From Nymphaea colorata (lineage: Eukaryota > Streptophyta > Magnoliopsida > Nymphaeales > Nymphaeaceae): DNA of 60,000 bases. Shown here piece by piece: positions 35,485 to 47,916 of this stretch. The stretch covers positions 8,714,204 through 8,774,203 of the forward strand of contig NC_045139.1 in assembly GCF_008831285.2 (NCBI RefSeq), in the 5' to 3' direction. The position numbers were made by a program, and so were the translations under genes. Position 1 is the stretch's first letter. Every line of letters begins with the position of its first letter. The notes beneath the pieces are model-generated. The model was not told the origin of the DNA. It saw only the letters and a list, made by a program, of their open reading frames with translations, and searched no databases.

Positions 35485-36243
35485 TGAGAGTCGCGGCCAA
35501 TGTCCATCTTTTTAGGATATTAGAGCCTAATTTGATTTGTTGGAGTTGAAGATAAATCTCTTTTGGTTTAGATTGTTGATGTCCACATATACTCTAGATT
35601 TATGCAAGGAGTCTATAGTGTTTCTTGGTAAGCTGCCTAGAATAGTTGCCCAAAAGGGAATGAGGGATTTTAGATGGTCTTCTAATAACTCTGGGATTGA
35701 GGAACAGGGTCTTCAGTAAGAGGAGATGGTGGAGGTGGCGATTGTATTAGAGGGAAGCTATAACCCTCAATAAATGTTTCTAGTATATCACTTTGAAAGT
35801 TATCTAAACAATTAGTATAAGTGCTTTTATAAGTCACTGGAAGGGATTTATTCTTATCTTTAGTAAGATGAAGGAATCTTGTGATGTGCCAATTAAACAA
35901 GCAAATGTTGCAGTCATTATCAGCTGGTTTTCTAATAAAGGTAAGATGGAGGAAATGTGCCATTGAAGAGAAAGTGGTGGGAGCACATAGTAAAGGAAAT
36001 GATGAAAAATGGGGTTGTTAACAAGGAGGTAAACAGGTAAGCTGGGAAATGCCAAGGAATTTGACACTACAAGTGAAGTGCAGGCAGAAAAAGAGGGGTG
36101 GATCTACCATCATCACCTCCATTACTGTATCACCAAGGTTGGGTTTGCCCTACCGAGGAAAGTTACATGAGACCTGCAACACCTTACTCCAAATGACCTT
36201 AGATTATGACAACAATTAGCCAACTGAGAATTGTTAATTCTTA

Positions 36244-36404
36244 GGTGCTATTTGGAAACAGTAATACATTGTTATTGTCCAATGAATCTACCCCAAAAAA
36301 TGAGACAGATTCATAAAACAATGTAATAAGCGCTATCATGAATCTGCCATATTTTGTGGGACAAATTTATGAGACAATGACAATGATTTTTGTCAAACAG
36401 CCCC
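36244..36404. mobile_element. Tourist-like MITE in intron 12 of B
   Basis: A 161 bp element begins GGTGCTATTTGGAAACAG and ends TTTTTGTCAAACAGCCCC, flanked by TTA (36241-36243 and 36405-36407). An identical copy lies in C at 55801-55961 and a diverged one in A near 4000-4160. Confidence 0.75.
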
Positions 36405-37759
36405 TTACTCATTGGGTATTCAATAATAGGCATTGTTTTTGGATGGGAAGATACTTAGCTGCAACTAGCTAAACAGGTCAGTGGAGCCATCATCAGTATC
36501 TGACCTCAAGCATAATTGGAAAAGCATAATATATTGTGTGCGCAAGTTGCCTAATTGGAAAAACATCAAAGATGTGTTTGGATGATACCTTCAAAAACTC
36601 AATTTTGCATACAACTGGTTTCGCAGAAGCAATTGTTTGTGAGATGAGGTTTGGATGACATAATGAAAACTTGGTTTTGTGGAAAATGGGTTTTGGCGAA
36701 TTCAATTTTCACATCATCCAAACACATGCTGAACCTGGTTTTAAAGGCATGGCTGGCGAAATTCCCATGTGTTGTAGATGGCTGAGTTAAATGTTTTTGT
36801 AAGACATTCCTTACCATGGGCATACAACAGCGACACTAGGTTTGTTTCATATGAGCACATTTGATATGCTAAGGACGTTTTTCCATCAACCCATCGGTGC
36901 CCCATATACTTAGTTTGACACCATATGAAAAACTTTCTTTGCTGTTCGACTTGTTATATTTTGCATGTTAACTCAAAATAGACATTTTGCCTGACAGCAT
37001 ACTAATGAAAAATTTTGGATTTACAGATACACAATGAAGTATGCACCAAACGTCACATATGCCACAGTCAAGGTATGGCTTTCCTCTCGACTTTCTCACA
37101 ATGTAGTGAAAATAACAGACAATGCCCACAGCAACTAGGTGGGATTAATACTGGGTCTTGAGTCTCTATTCTTTCCTTAATACCAAAGCAGGGGAAAAAC
37201 TCTCTCTATGTGTGTGCGTGTGTGTCCAGTTGGGTGGTTTTCATGCATGCTGCATGAAAGTAGACAAAATCATCAATAGAATTTTACCACATTTTTCTCA
37301 TCTTCCAAGACAGAATCTCACCATAACTTTTGTGAATCATTTGCTCCCTAAATCAAGCGTGGATAAGTTTTTCTGGAATGTGTGAGCGGTTGAAACCCAG
37401 TTAGACTTGATCAAAAATGAACCACTCTGCAAGTTTGGCTCACCCTTTTAATTGCCACATCCAGTGGCTGACTCAAGTCATTAGTTCAAGTACATCCAAA
37501 AAAAGGAAAGGGAAATCTAAATTGGGCTTGGTCTGGCTTAAGAGGGTCAAGCCACTCTTCCAGACAAGTCAAGCTTTGGACTGAAAGAGTTTGGACTTAA
37601 TCCATGTTGGAAAATTATTAATTTGTCATTGATTGCGTTATTTATGTGAGTGAATTGATTATGCAATTTTTGTAGGGAGGAGGCCACACTGCCCCAGAGT
37701 ACCGTCCCAAGGAGTGCTACCACATGTATGAGAGGTGGCTTACAGGAAAATCGTTATAG

Positions 37760-38439
37760 CATCTCTTTCAAGAAATATTACTACTTTTATTTGACTCTTC
37801 AACTTTCATTTGAATAATTTCAATATGCATGTCTGTTAAATGTCTATTATATTCTAAGCGTCCATGTGTTGGTGCTTTATAATGTTGAGCCTCTCTCTCT
37901 CTCTCTCTCTCAACAAACCATTATCATAAAAAACCAGCTTAAAAAAATTGTTTAGCTCAGATGAAAAACCGGTTTTTTATGTTCTAGATGTCAAAAGTGA
38001 AAAAAAAAGCCAAAAAGTAAAAAAAAAATCAACTTTTTCATGTTTTTTGGGCATTTTTTATTTCTGCAAATTATTTTCACTTTTTTTATATTTTATTTTG
38101 ATGTTTACTTTTTAGTTTTTATTGATTTTTTTAAAAATTTGTCGATATTTTTCTAAAATTTTCTATTTTGTCCTATTAAACTTTGCCATATTATATTGGA
38201 GAAATACATCACTGTTTGAAACCTGTAACCGAAATTTATGACAAAGCTGCAAACTAAGAGCTTGCCGCTAAGTCCTCATAAAAAGAATTCATGAAGTTGG
38301 TCAAACATATTGGAGACCAGCTGTGAAAGGATTCCAGTGAATGGAACAAATTGGAGAAAATTTAACTGGCGATATATTGAATCAAAATCAGTCAAAATCA
38401 AAACGCCATAAACAGGATGATTGTGAATAAATGTATACA
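37760..38439. other. 3' flank of copy B
   Basis: AT-rich DNA with a CT run near 37890-37911. It aligns with the 3' flanks of A and C until about 38388, then switches to DNA homologous to 14470 onward. No gene is seen. Confidence 0.6.
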
Positions 38440-38966
38440 AATTGATAGAGACTGTCTTTAGTGCTGTGAGTTAACGATTGTGACAATGGTACGAAGAACA
38501 CTATCGTCATTTTGTGAGATAATGAGTGTTTATTAATTATGTGGGACACCTAGCGTGTGTCGATAGTGTGAAATAACAAATTGTCTCTGTAACAAGTGTT
38601 TGAAAATGACAAGGTGTCGACAGTGTTAAATAATGAGTGTCTATTAATGGTGTGAGACAACAAGTGTTTGAAAGTGAAAGGTGTCGATAGTGTTAAATAA
38701 CGAGTGTCTATTAATGGTGTGAGACAACGAGTGTCTATTAATGGTGTGAGACAACTACTGTCCGTTAGAGGTGGTAAATAACTATCATCTATTGGTAGTG
38801 TGATATAACAAGTTTTTGTTAATAGTGTGAGATAAGGAGGGTCAATTAATTGTGTGAGATAATCAGTGTTTGAAAATAGAAATGACTGTCTTTTAATGGT
38901 GTGAAATAACCACTATTGTTAGTGGTGTTGCATAATGACCGTTTGTTAATGGTGTGAGATAATAAG
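38440..38966. repeat. Degenerate minisatellite, unit near 27 bp (copy 2)
   Basis: Diverged repeats of GTGTCTATTAATGGTGTGAG and GACAACGAGT. Some neighbouring units are nearly identical (about 38630-38760), which suggests recent local expansion. Homologous to 14545-14945. Confidence 0.8.
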
Positions 38967-39630
38967 GGTAATATCCAGTGATCTCCTCCTTTTTTTTCCC
39001 CACTTTCACCTCTCTCTCTCTTTCTCTCTCTCTATCTCTCTCTCTCTCTCTCTTTGCTCATTTAAGGCCATTCTTCTTATGAAATGTGAAGAAATACCAA
39101 CAAGTATTCCTTGTGTATCAGTTTTGGCAGAAGAACCATGTTATGGCTTCTAGATATGTTGTTGCATGTGCCAGCCAAATCAAGCAGCCACTCAACACTC
39201 ATTAATTTGGGTACACCCTTGACAAAATTGTAATAGGAAGTTTAGTTTTGTTTGCTTAAAACTATTTAATGTTTCTTTAATTTTGCATATATTTATAAAA
39301 AGTGCCTTGATGAATTAAACCCATTATATGGAAGAAACTTCAGCTTCATGAGCAAAGTCCAAATTTCTTTCATATTAAATCCTGATGAACCCATTTGACT
39401 GATTGGATAGGCAGATCTATGAAAGCCTAGTTTTTTGAAGTTACTCATTTAGACTGTGAAAGTGGGCACATGATGCTTTGTTGATGGGTGTCTGACTCCC
39501 CATCTGGGTTCTGAAACAGCCCTGAACCCCACGGCAAAGAAAAAGGAAGAAAGCCTTCAGTCCGTGCATGTTGTCTCCTCCATTTGATTTAGAGAAACAT
39601 AAGGAACTTATGTACAACCTTTAAATGGAG

Positions 39631-39702
39631 GCATATGGCTATTATCTTTCCTACATGTGGGCAAATGATGGGATAGTGAGAGAAACACCACACATTCGAA
39701 AG
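39631..39702 (+). pseudogene. Relict SCPL exon 10
   Basis: A 72 bp segment is bounded by AG and GT. It encodes AYGYYLSYMWANDGIVRE then TPHIRK and has exactly the length and phase of exon 10 in B and C (EYGYYLCY, then WANNETVREALHVRK). Upstream intron bases (CCTTTAA) also match. No other exon in order is recognised, except a possible exon-11-like scrap near 39860-39900 (KGETWSKFSKE), which is weak. It is a leftover of an older SCPL gene lying between B and C. Confidence 0.8.
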
Positions 39703-40806
39703 GTACCATTATGTTGTTGTTGTTGCTGTTATTGTTTATGGTTCTTCTTTTATGAAGAGAGTATGCCGTTTTATTGATCACACAAATTCGAATATGTATG
39801 CATGTCCAAATTAATGCAATAATCATTGTCATGACCCTTACTGGTCTTTTCTCAGTAGCCGAAAGGGTGAAACTTGGTCCAAGTTCTCGAAGGAGCAGCT
39901 AGCAGTAAACTCAGGAAGCATGCATACATAAACGAGTGATGTATGCATTTATAAACACTAGTGATCCATGCATTATTTATTTCATATATATAGTTTTTGA
40001 GTTGACACTAAGATCTGATTGTGCATCCAGATTTTCTTCTGCGGATTATGTTAGGCAAAATATAATTTTTAGCCGGGTGAGGATCGGATAAAATTGCAAT
40101 TTTTGTAGTTTTTTTTCCTTAACTGAACACATTATAATTCTAACATTTGAATCACTGACTTTATTTCCAGGCCGCAGTTTTCCTAGGTTGCCCTTGAAAC
40201 GCCGTGGAACTAAGACACTCCATGTCCAAGCGAATGAACCTAGTGCACTACTAAGACGCCCGCGTAAGGTTTAACACGCAGTGAGCCGCTCTTTTCTGTT
40301 TGCCTCGGACGCAACTTTCTCTCTTCGTTGAAGAGTATTTTTGTCCCTGTTCAAAAGAAACTTTTCCCTACTTGGATTTTATCCTTATAGAAGGTGTTGC
40401 TTTTCAGTGAAGGGCATGTCTATCTCTTTGGCCCTATGTTTTCCATACTTTAATTTCAAACTACATATAATTTAAGGGATGCCCTACCAACTTTTTATTG
40501 GGAATCCATGAATTCAAAACATAACTGAATTTCGCACCGAAAGTCTGGTAGGTTGGTGAGTGCACTTGTGGGTCCTATTTCTTTGGATTCTAAACAGTGG
40601 CAGAGGCTACTTTTTAATGAAAGAGAGTAACCACAAGTTCACCTACTTCCTCATGTAGCTTTGGACTCCAGGGCAAGACAGAAAGAAAGAGGGAAGGTTT
40701 CAGCCTATTATTACCCATGAAGCAGGACTCCTTTTTGTTTACCTAAAAACTTTCTTCAGATCCAGCTTCAAGCTGTATAAGAAAGAGCCGTTTCTTGACA
40801 CTAGGA
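39703..40806. other. Intergenic DNA between B and C
   Basis: Homologous in part to 15499-17700 but without the hAT element and AT-core MITE present there. No gene is recognised. Confidence 0.5.
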
Positions 40807-40807
40807 A

Positions 40808-40861
<54 letters not shown>
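40807..40861. repeat. (AT)n-(GA)n microsatellite upstream of C
   Basis: AT run followed by GA run. The GA part corresponds to the GA arm at 17714 upstream of B. Confidence 0.9.
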
Positions 40862-40863
<2 letters not shown>

Positions 40864-41379
40864 GTGCAAAATAGGGTCATCGAAAAGAATCATCATCCTG
40901 CTTAAGCTCAAAAGCAGAAATGAAAAATAGGGCCATTGAAAAGGGAAAACAAAGCCGCTCATTATCCTCGATGGTGCAAAACGGACACGTCAAATATAAT
41001 GCCAAAGCTGAGCTTGCGAACATCAATGGTTGCAAACGTGTATATGACAGATATTGTTTGTAGTATTCCATACTGCCCACCAGGTGGTAAAAAAACCAGC
41101 ATCTCCACAACCGATGGTCCTCCTTGCGATGCTCAGGACCCCTGATGATATGAAGGCATACTGATCCTCTCCTGCCAACTTATGGCAAGAGATCCAACCG
41201 GTTTTCAAATTCTTGACTTCCCTCAACTTGAAACTCTTACCTGGAATCGATAGCTGGACAGGTGGGTGGAAGGGTTAGATCTTCAGCTCAACCATATGGG
41301 AAACCAAAAAATGCAGCTCGGCTGTACATGGCTGGCAAAGTTACAACGTCGAGTAGCCGACATAAGTTAGATATGCATT

Positions 41380-42388
41380 TATGGAAGTTGTTCCTTCCCA
41401 ACCTGCCCTCTGTCTCATATTCAATGCTCTCTTTAAACTATTTATATATATTTATATATACACAAACTGATAGAGCCTTGCTCCGGATAGGTCTGATGCT
41501 TTCCTACAGTCGATTATATCCCCAAGATCTCTTGAGGTGCCTAAGGCAAACCTAAAGAAGGACAAACTCAACGAAAACCTACTACAAGAAATGCTAACGG
41601 GCATGAAGACAAACAACGCAATTAAAACAAACTAAACTAAACTGAATGGAATACGGAAAAACAACCACTAGAAATAGAGCAATGAAGATGATAATGTCTT
41701 GCAGCCGGGTCTTAGGCCAAGGGTCTCCGAAAAACCGCAAGAACAATAGAAACAAACAGATGTAAATAAGCAAAGACAAAATGTAATCCAAATAACTCTA
41801 CAGAAATCAAGGAGAATACCGGACTGGGCTAACTCAGAAGAGACCTCGGGATGAATTCCAGTCCCTGGGTATTGCAGCAATGCAGGAGGAGAAAGCCAAT
41901 TCTGAAGAGAACTTCTGCCGGCGTTCTAGAATTGCCGCGGAACGACGTCTTGCGGATGGTGCGATGCGGGCTTCGTCGCGAATGGGGTCGCGTCTGCAGG
42001 CGAGAGGGAGCGCCTAGCTGTGAGGAAGGCGCCAAGGGAAGTTTGCTGCTTGTCGATGAGTGCTTGGCCGCCGGTGTAAGGAAACAAACTCGGTCTAGAG
42101 CTTGGGGAAGGTCCTAGCTACAGTTGTGACGAAGAGCTCGGTCTAGAGCTCAGACTGCACCTATAGTGTGGCTGGCTAGGGTAGGTTCAGTTCAAGTGGG
42201 CTTGGTAAGGTTAGACTAGGTTAGATCACTTGGGTTTAGTTGTCTAGGTTTAGGTTTAGTAGTAGGCTAAGTAATTGAACTGAGAGTATAATCAAAATAA
42301 TCAAAATTAGGATTAGGGTAGGCAATGGTTGAAGAGGTCGGACGTGGGGGCTACCTTCCCCAAATGTACAAAGGGAGGCAAAGAATCC
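41380..42388. other. Block upstream of C not present upstream of B
   Basis: About 1 kb here replaces about 250 bp of B-block DNA (20400-20660). It has a moderately GC-rich centre (41840-42170) with repeated CGGTCTAGAGCT segments and a 3' part rich in GGTTAGG/GGTTTAG. It could be a solo LTR, a retrotransposon leader or another insertion. I found no clear target duplication, inverted end or coding motif. Confidence 0.4.
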
Positions 42389-42972
42389 TTACCTCATGTT
42401 AGTTAGTGGCAAAATTGTCGATTTTTCTCTTCTGGCAAATCTTTACCTCACCAACAAAAAAACTTGGCTTGTTTTTTTTATTATTGTCAAGAATCCTTTT
42501 AAGTATAGTTTCTAGAAAAATTTTACACACATGCACACACACAAATAATGTTACCTGCCTTTTTAAGGCCGCCTACACAAGTCTTAGCCCCTCTTCAAAT
42601 TTTTTTTTTAAATTTACATGTAAATTTTAAAAAATTTCATTTGTCTTATATACAAATTTTAAAAAATAAAATTTTAGCCCTTGTTAAAATTTAGAAAGAG
42701 AGAATCTTGAAATCCTGAAATTGGAACGCCTAATTTAAAATTGGTAGACGTAAAAAAATCTTGAAATCCTGCTACTTCTCTTGCTTCTACCACATCAAAT
42801 GCCTCACTCAAACCTCTGCTCTTGCCACAGACACATAAAACGCCGCAGAAACGCCGCAGAAGAAGAAGAAGAAGAAGAAGAAGAAGAGGAACCCCATTCT
42901 CGTTGTCAGATAGGAAAATGAAAGAGCGAAAACATCGGTAAAAAATCCACTCATCCGACGGCTTCGCCTCTT

Positions 42973-43224
42973 TCAAAACCCTAAACCGAAGCACGCGGAG
43001 AGAGAAGTAGGGAAAAAGACCGACGGTCGGGGGTCTTTCTCCGGCGCAAAAGGAAGAAGACAGTGGTGATGGCGTCCTTGTTGATCATCGTCCGTCCGAC
43101 TCCATTGATCATCGGCCGCCGGTGGATGGATAGAGGAGGAGAAGGATACGGTGAAGAGAGGAGAGCGTAGGAATTGATGAGGGAAAATGGGTTTCACTCG
43201 ATGCCAAGAGAGGGAAGCACCCAA
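42973..43224 (-). other. Conserved gene-like fragment, second copy
   Basis: Minus-strand frame starting MGASLSWHRVKPIFPHQFL, the counterpart of 21774-22088. Most differences keep the frame. The donor-like GTACGT of the other copy is changed here. No family is recognised. Confidence 0.35.
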
Positions 43225-44931
43225 CTTTCTGGTGGAACGAGAGAGAGAGAGATTACCGACAAAGTGGAAAATGCAATAGCAAAACTACAAACAAAAAGAT
43301 CCGAGAGAGGGAGAGATTGGTAATACGGCAGGAGACAAAATCAGATCCACTTAGAAAAATTAATTTTTTTTTCATAACATTGTGCACATAATCTTAACAG
43401 TGGGGAATCGTGTTAAGTTAGTTATTTATTGATTTTAATAATGTTTCTGAATGATAAATAATTGAATGGTTTTCCTAGCATCAAAATGTCAATAGTAAAA
43501 AAATCAAACTTTTGTATAAAAATAACTGAAAATAAACATCATTTATAATATTTATGAACATCTTAGGATCGTCTTTTTTTGACAATATTATTGAACATAA
43601 ACTTAAGAGGTTTGGTTTTTGTCGTTTGTGTAAGTGGGATGGTATTTATCAATCTTTCTCTCTCTATAATATGTATAGAGAGATGGTGGATGTTGGCTTA
43701 AGGCGAGGGAGGGCATCGCGTTGGGTATCCGACAGGTAGTGGTACCTAGCCCGACTCAACTGGATTGGACTTGATAAGATTTTCTTAATACATATTTCAT
43801 TAAGTTTTAATAATAGTTTATTAAAAATATATATTTTTTAATTTAATCAAGCTAGTCACAGGCCAAGCTCGAGCTCAGATTTTATGTGTGGGGCCGAGCC
43901 TGACCCAACTCCTTATCAGCTGGGCCGGCCCAATGCCGTTGGTTGTTCTTCAAATTGAAACCAATGTTCAACTACTAAGCTTTTTATCTATTGGGCACAA
44001 AAAAACTGTCGGCAGAGAGTAAGCTGTGTGCGCCAGCACCACCCTGCGCACACATATAATATACATCAAAAAGGAAAAAAATGTTGGATTAGAGTATTTT
44101 GGTGATTTTTAAAAAATGTTCTTTTTTATATATTAATTATTTATTACATTTCTTTGTCCTTATAAAAAGTTTTTTTTTTTACTGATTGGGGGTATTTTGG
44201 TCATTATACTATATTGCATAAACTTCATGCACTTGGGGATGCATAAAACCAGCTTAGCGTATATGCTTCTCCTAGTACAGACTATGCAAGCAAGCAAGTA
44301 TGCATCAAAGGAGGGTTGAAACACCTTTGAAATTTTTTATAAAATAATGTATATTCTAGACTCTTGTTAACATTTCACAATTTCTTTCTATCATTTTAAA
44401 AAATTTATCTTTTATTTTAAAGCAGTATTTTTTGTTATTACATACTCCTGTGCATAATTTTTGGTGAACAGGCACATAAATATTCACCAACGTGTACTGT
44501 CATGTGTGTCTGTCTTTAGCGAAACAAAAGGAGGCCCACATGGTATGTATGGGCGATTATGGTTCATGACTAAAATATCTTTAGTTTATATTGAAAAAAA
44601 AAAAAAACCATTTATAAGACAAAATTGAAAATAAAAAAAATTATTAAAAACATTTTTAACAAATTATCAAAAGGTCCTTCTCACCTTTACTGCTCAACAT
44701 TTTCTCTTTTTTATCACCTTCCCACTGTTTGTCCGACCTACTTGGAAGACTGACAAGCAGGCTGTTAGTTGAGATCAAAAAAATCTTGCACATTTTTCTT
44801 GAGTATACATGCCCCTACCTTGGCAGTACAACACTCTTTGGAGGCTATCAACTTCTTGTTAAAATGCAGAAATGAACTGCTGCTGCTAGAGCTCTACGAA
44901 AAATTAAGCATTTGAGGCTATCTAGCTTGCA
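43225..44931 (+). other. 5' flank of copy C
   Basis: Aligns with 22030-23780 upstream of B, including a shortened AT-core MITE (about 43720-43960). No promoter motif could be chosen with confidence. Confidence 0.55.
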
Positions 44932-46062
44932 ATGGCTCAACCCTGCTTCCTTCTGGTCTTGGGCTTCCTTTCCTTATTTCTAATAGGCTGCTCCAAGTAT
45001 GTTCTTGGGGAGGAGAAGGTAGCGATATTGCCTGGCTATGATGGTGAACTTCCTTTGGAGATGTACACTGGGTAAGTTCTTTTTGCTTCCCTCTTGAGAT
45101 GATGCTTGATTGGAGTCCTTTTCTAGTGTGGAGAACACCAACCTACACATGTAAAGGTTGAAGCAAAGCAAAGGTGTTCCCTTCAGGCATCAAAAGCAAG
45201 TCTGATACCTTACAAGAATAAAGAAAGTGGGTGGAAGTTTCGGCTCTTTTCTTGGCAAGTAGGAGTTATGGTAATGTAAGAAATTCTAGTGTTGTCTTTT
45301 GATACTTGACCATTTAAAACTAGGCCTAAGCTGTGGTTTCTCCATTATTTTCAACTGATCAATTGTCTCCTTTAAAGAAAAGAGATTAATTTACTTGGTT
45401 TTATATTTTATCTCTTGCTTTTGTCTTCAATTAGGTACATAACCGTGAACGAGTCAACTTCAAACAACTTCTTCTATTACTTCGTGAAATCTGAAAGGAA
45501 CGCAACAGAGGATCCTCTCATACTCTGGTTAACAGGAGGTCCTGGCTGCTCCGGCTTTAGCGGCCTTGTCTTCGAGATTGGTAAGCAAAATCTTCTTGCA
45601 GAATGACTAAAATAGATTTTCTTGCAACGACTGATTTTCAGTTTTCTCTAAGGTTTAGCTAAAAGAATATAGTGCCATCCTCTCAATATTTGTGTGAAAG
45701 CCCTTTTGTCATTACATTTTTCCTGTCCCCCTCTTGTTATTGTGTACCAAAACCAAATTGACAACCGATCTGAGCCGTCCAATCTTTAAATCGAATGGCG
45801 CAAATGGTCTGTCGGGACTTGACGGAGTCTGACGGACCCGCTGGCAAAACGCTGGGTGGTGGCGGCATAGATGGGCGGATTATTTCACCCATCTTCCCCC
45901 ACCCTCCCTCTCGCCACTAAACCAAAGATGCGGATGACGCTGCTAGCGGCCCTTGTTTAGTATAAGTGGGAGAACAATCTTTAACTAAAAAAAGCAAGGC
46001 ATCATTTTAGCCATCCGATCTAAGAATAGAATGGCTCATATCAGTTGTTGATGAGTTAGAGT

Positions 46063-46063
46063 C

Positions 46064-46120
<57 letters not shown>
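46063..46120. repeat. (AT)n-(TG)n microsatellite before exon 3 of C
   Basis: Compound dinucleotide run about 40 bp upstream of the exon 3 acceptor. In B a duplicated unit occupies this place. Confidence 0.95.
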
Positions 46121-46121
<1 letters not shown>

Positions 46122-46257
46122 ACCATATGCTGAAATTATGATGATGTATTGGTTGAAGGTCCTTTGAAATTTAAGGTAGAAGAGTACAACGGAAGCCTGC
46201 CAACCTTAGAGTATAATCCTTACTCATTTACCAGGGTATGTGTTGCAACCTTCTTAA

Positions 46258-46260
<3 letters not shown>

Positions 46261-46290
<30 letters not shown>
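46261..46290. repeat. (AT)n microsatellite, intron 3 of C
   Basis: About 30 bp of uninterrupted AT between exons 3 and 4. B has only a short TATATATA here. Confidence 0.9.
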
Positions 46291-46293
<3 letters not shown>

Positions 46294-47447
46294 CTTCCTA
46301 AAAGCTTATGCCTTACTAATCTGAATCTAACATGACAGTGCAGATCGCAAGCATAATCTTCGTAGATGCACCAACGTTCACCGGTTTTTCATACTCAAAT
46401 TCTACTGCAGATCACATTACTGGGGATTTCAAGAATTTTGAAGAAGATTATGTGTTCCTAAAAAAGGTGTGTGCATTTGTTGTCGATGAGAAAAGGCACA
46501 CATGAGTTGAGTTACGAAACTATTTTATCTAGTTTTCAGATGAGTCAACACCCTACCTTCTCTCTTTTTACATGATATTTAGCTGCAATTCTGTGTTTTG
46601 TGGTGACCATCCTTTTTGTAACACAGAAAGTTGATGTTACTGAAAGACTAGCCACCAAGACCCCCATACATTTCCCAACCCAGTTAGGAATACTCTCATG
46701 TCTATTAATGCTAACCGCATGGTTTGCTATATGAAATTACATTAAGGGCAGGAGTACGTGTTTGACAAGAACGGCTGCAGGTTATGAGAACATGGTATTA
46801 GCCTTGCTCGAGCCAGTGTGCAACCACTTGGCAATGGCTCATCATCGTTTTCCTGGTCGATAACTAGTTCAGGATCATCTGTTCTTATTAATTTTCAGAT
46901 AAACTCCCATTTTGAAACTAACAAACTTGTTGGCTATAAACATGAAATAGACATGAGAATTCCAAAATTTAAAAAAAAAAATCCTAGTATTTCGTACTTA
47001 TAGTTTTTCCACTCTTATGTAAAGAAATTAAATGGGAATAATTTAACATTGCTAATAAATAAGAGACCTTTCAGAATTTTTACAACGGGCGGAGGGGAAT
47101 TATAAGTTGGGCAGGCCAAAACCCTTGTTGTTATGTCCCCAAACCTGAGATTGGCAGCCTTTTAGCTACTGAAAGACGAAAAACAGGAATTCTAGCTTCT
47201 ATAAGCAACAGAACTGTCTCCTGCTTCACTTAATTCCACCATCTCCAACATCAAATTCTATTCCCACCAATGATAAACGAAGCGAATCCCATAATCCAGT
47301 CCTTTTATTTTTTATTGGTATGATTTTTTTTTATGCAGTGGCTCGAACAGCACCCAGAATTCCAATCAAACCCACTATACGTAGCTGGAGATTCCTATTC
47401 CGGCTATATCATTCCTCCTCTGACCTACAAAATAGCAACAGGTCGGT

Positions 47448-47492
<45 letters not shown>

Positions 47493-47916
47493 ATATATAT
47501 ATATATATTCTCTTACAAGTTGCTTCTGCCATTGCAGCAATGGAGGATGGTACAGGCACCATTTTCAATCTTAAGGTTTGTGCTTCCCTGGTTTTCAGTC
47601 TCCAGATCAATTTCAATGAGAGTGACTAATATCTAACGCAGCCGCTGGCATCTATGCTGATAATTGAATCTAGGGCTACATGTTGGGGAATCCATTGACA
47701 GACTACAATTTTGACGCTTCTATAGTGCCATTTGTCTATGGGATGTCACTCATCTCGGAAGAACTGTACCAGGTACATACCCTAAGCCACTCCCGCCCTC
47801 GGGGGTCCGAAGCTGTGTTGCTATTAATTGGGTCCGAAGCTGTGTTGCTATTAATTACCTTTGGTGCAATTAGGATGCCTGAGGAACTCACCCACTCACT
47901 CATCTTTGTTATTTTC

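Larger units (their letters stand above)
32351..37026 (+). other. Intron 12 of copy B, a MITE-rich 4.7 kb intron
   Basis: No gene was recognised. Tourist-like elements are visible at 33487-33644, about 35324-35484 and 36244-36404, and another inverted-ended segment at about 36572-36728. The remainder is AT-rich and aligns with intron 12 of C with many indels until about 36175, after which the two copies look identical. Confidence 0.7.
23781..37759 (+). pseudogene. Serine carboxypeptidase-like gene, copy B, frameshifted in exon 2
   Basis: Fourteen exons with consistent phases lie at 23781-23920, 26303-26443, 27277-27353, 27454-27576, 28159-28261, 28354-28391, 28490-28588, 29227-29307, 29421-29576, 30833-30904, 31166-31284, 32237-32350, 37027-37072 and 37676-37759. 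The start MAQPCFLLVLRFLSLFLIGC is a signal peptide. Motifs are [10 protein letters not shown] (oxyanion hole, exon 2), GDSYSG (nucleophile, exon 5), SGDHDSVVPF (Asp, exon 12) and GGGHTAPEYRP (His, exon 14). By family it would be a secretory-pathway acyltransferase-like SCPL protein of about 465 residues. Exon 2 is 141 bp against 146 bp in C: a 5-bp deletion near 26338 shifts the frame, and a TAG follows about 30 codons later. All other exons are open. The exon-7 motif reads MLRNP where C has the usual MLGNP. A base error at the deletion is the main alternative to a pseudogene. Confidence 0.85.

Noticed and set aside
36493-36823. Minus-strand frames identical in B and C (also near 4159-4431 in A)
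   Set aside because: Identity follows from the conversion tract. The DNA has inverted ends typical of a MITE, and the frames overlap each other and carry no motif.
37158-37385. 75-codon frame repeated at 56715-56942
   Set aside because: It lies in intron 13 of B and C; sequence identity of the tract explains its conservation.
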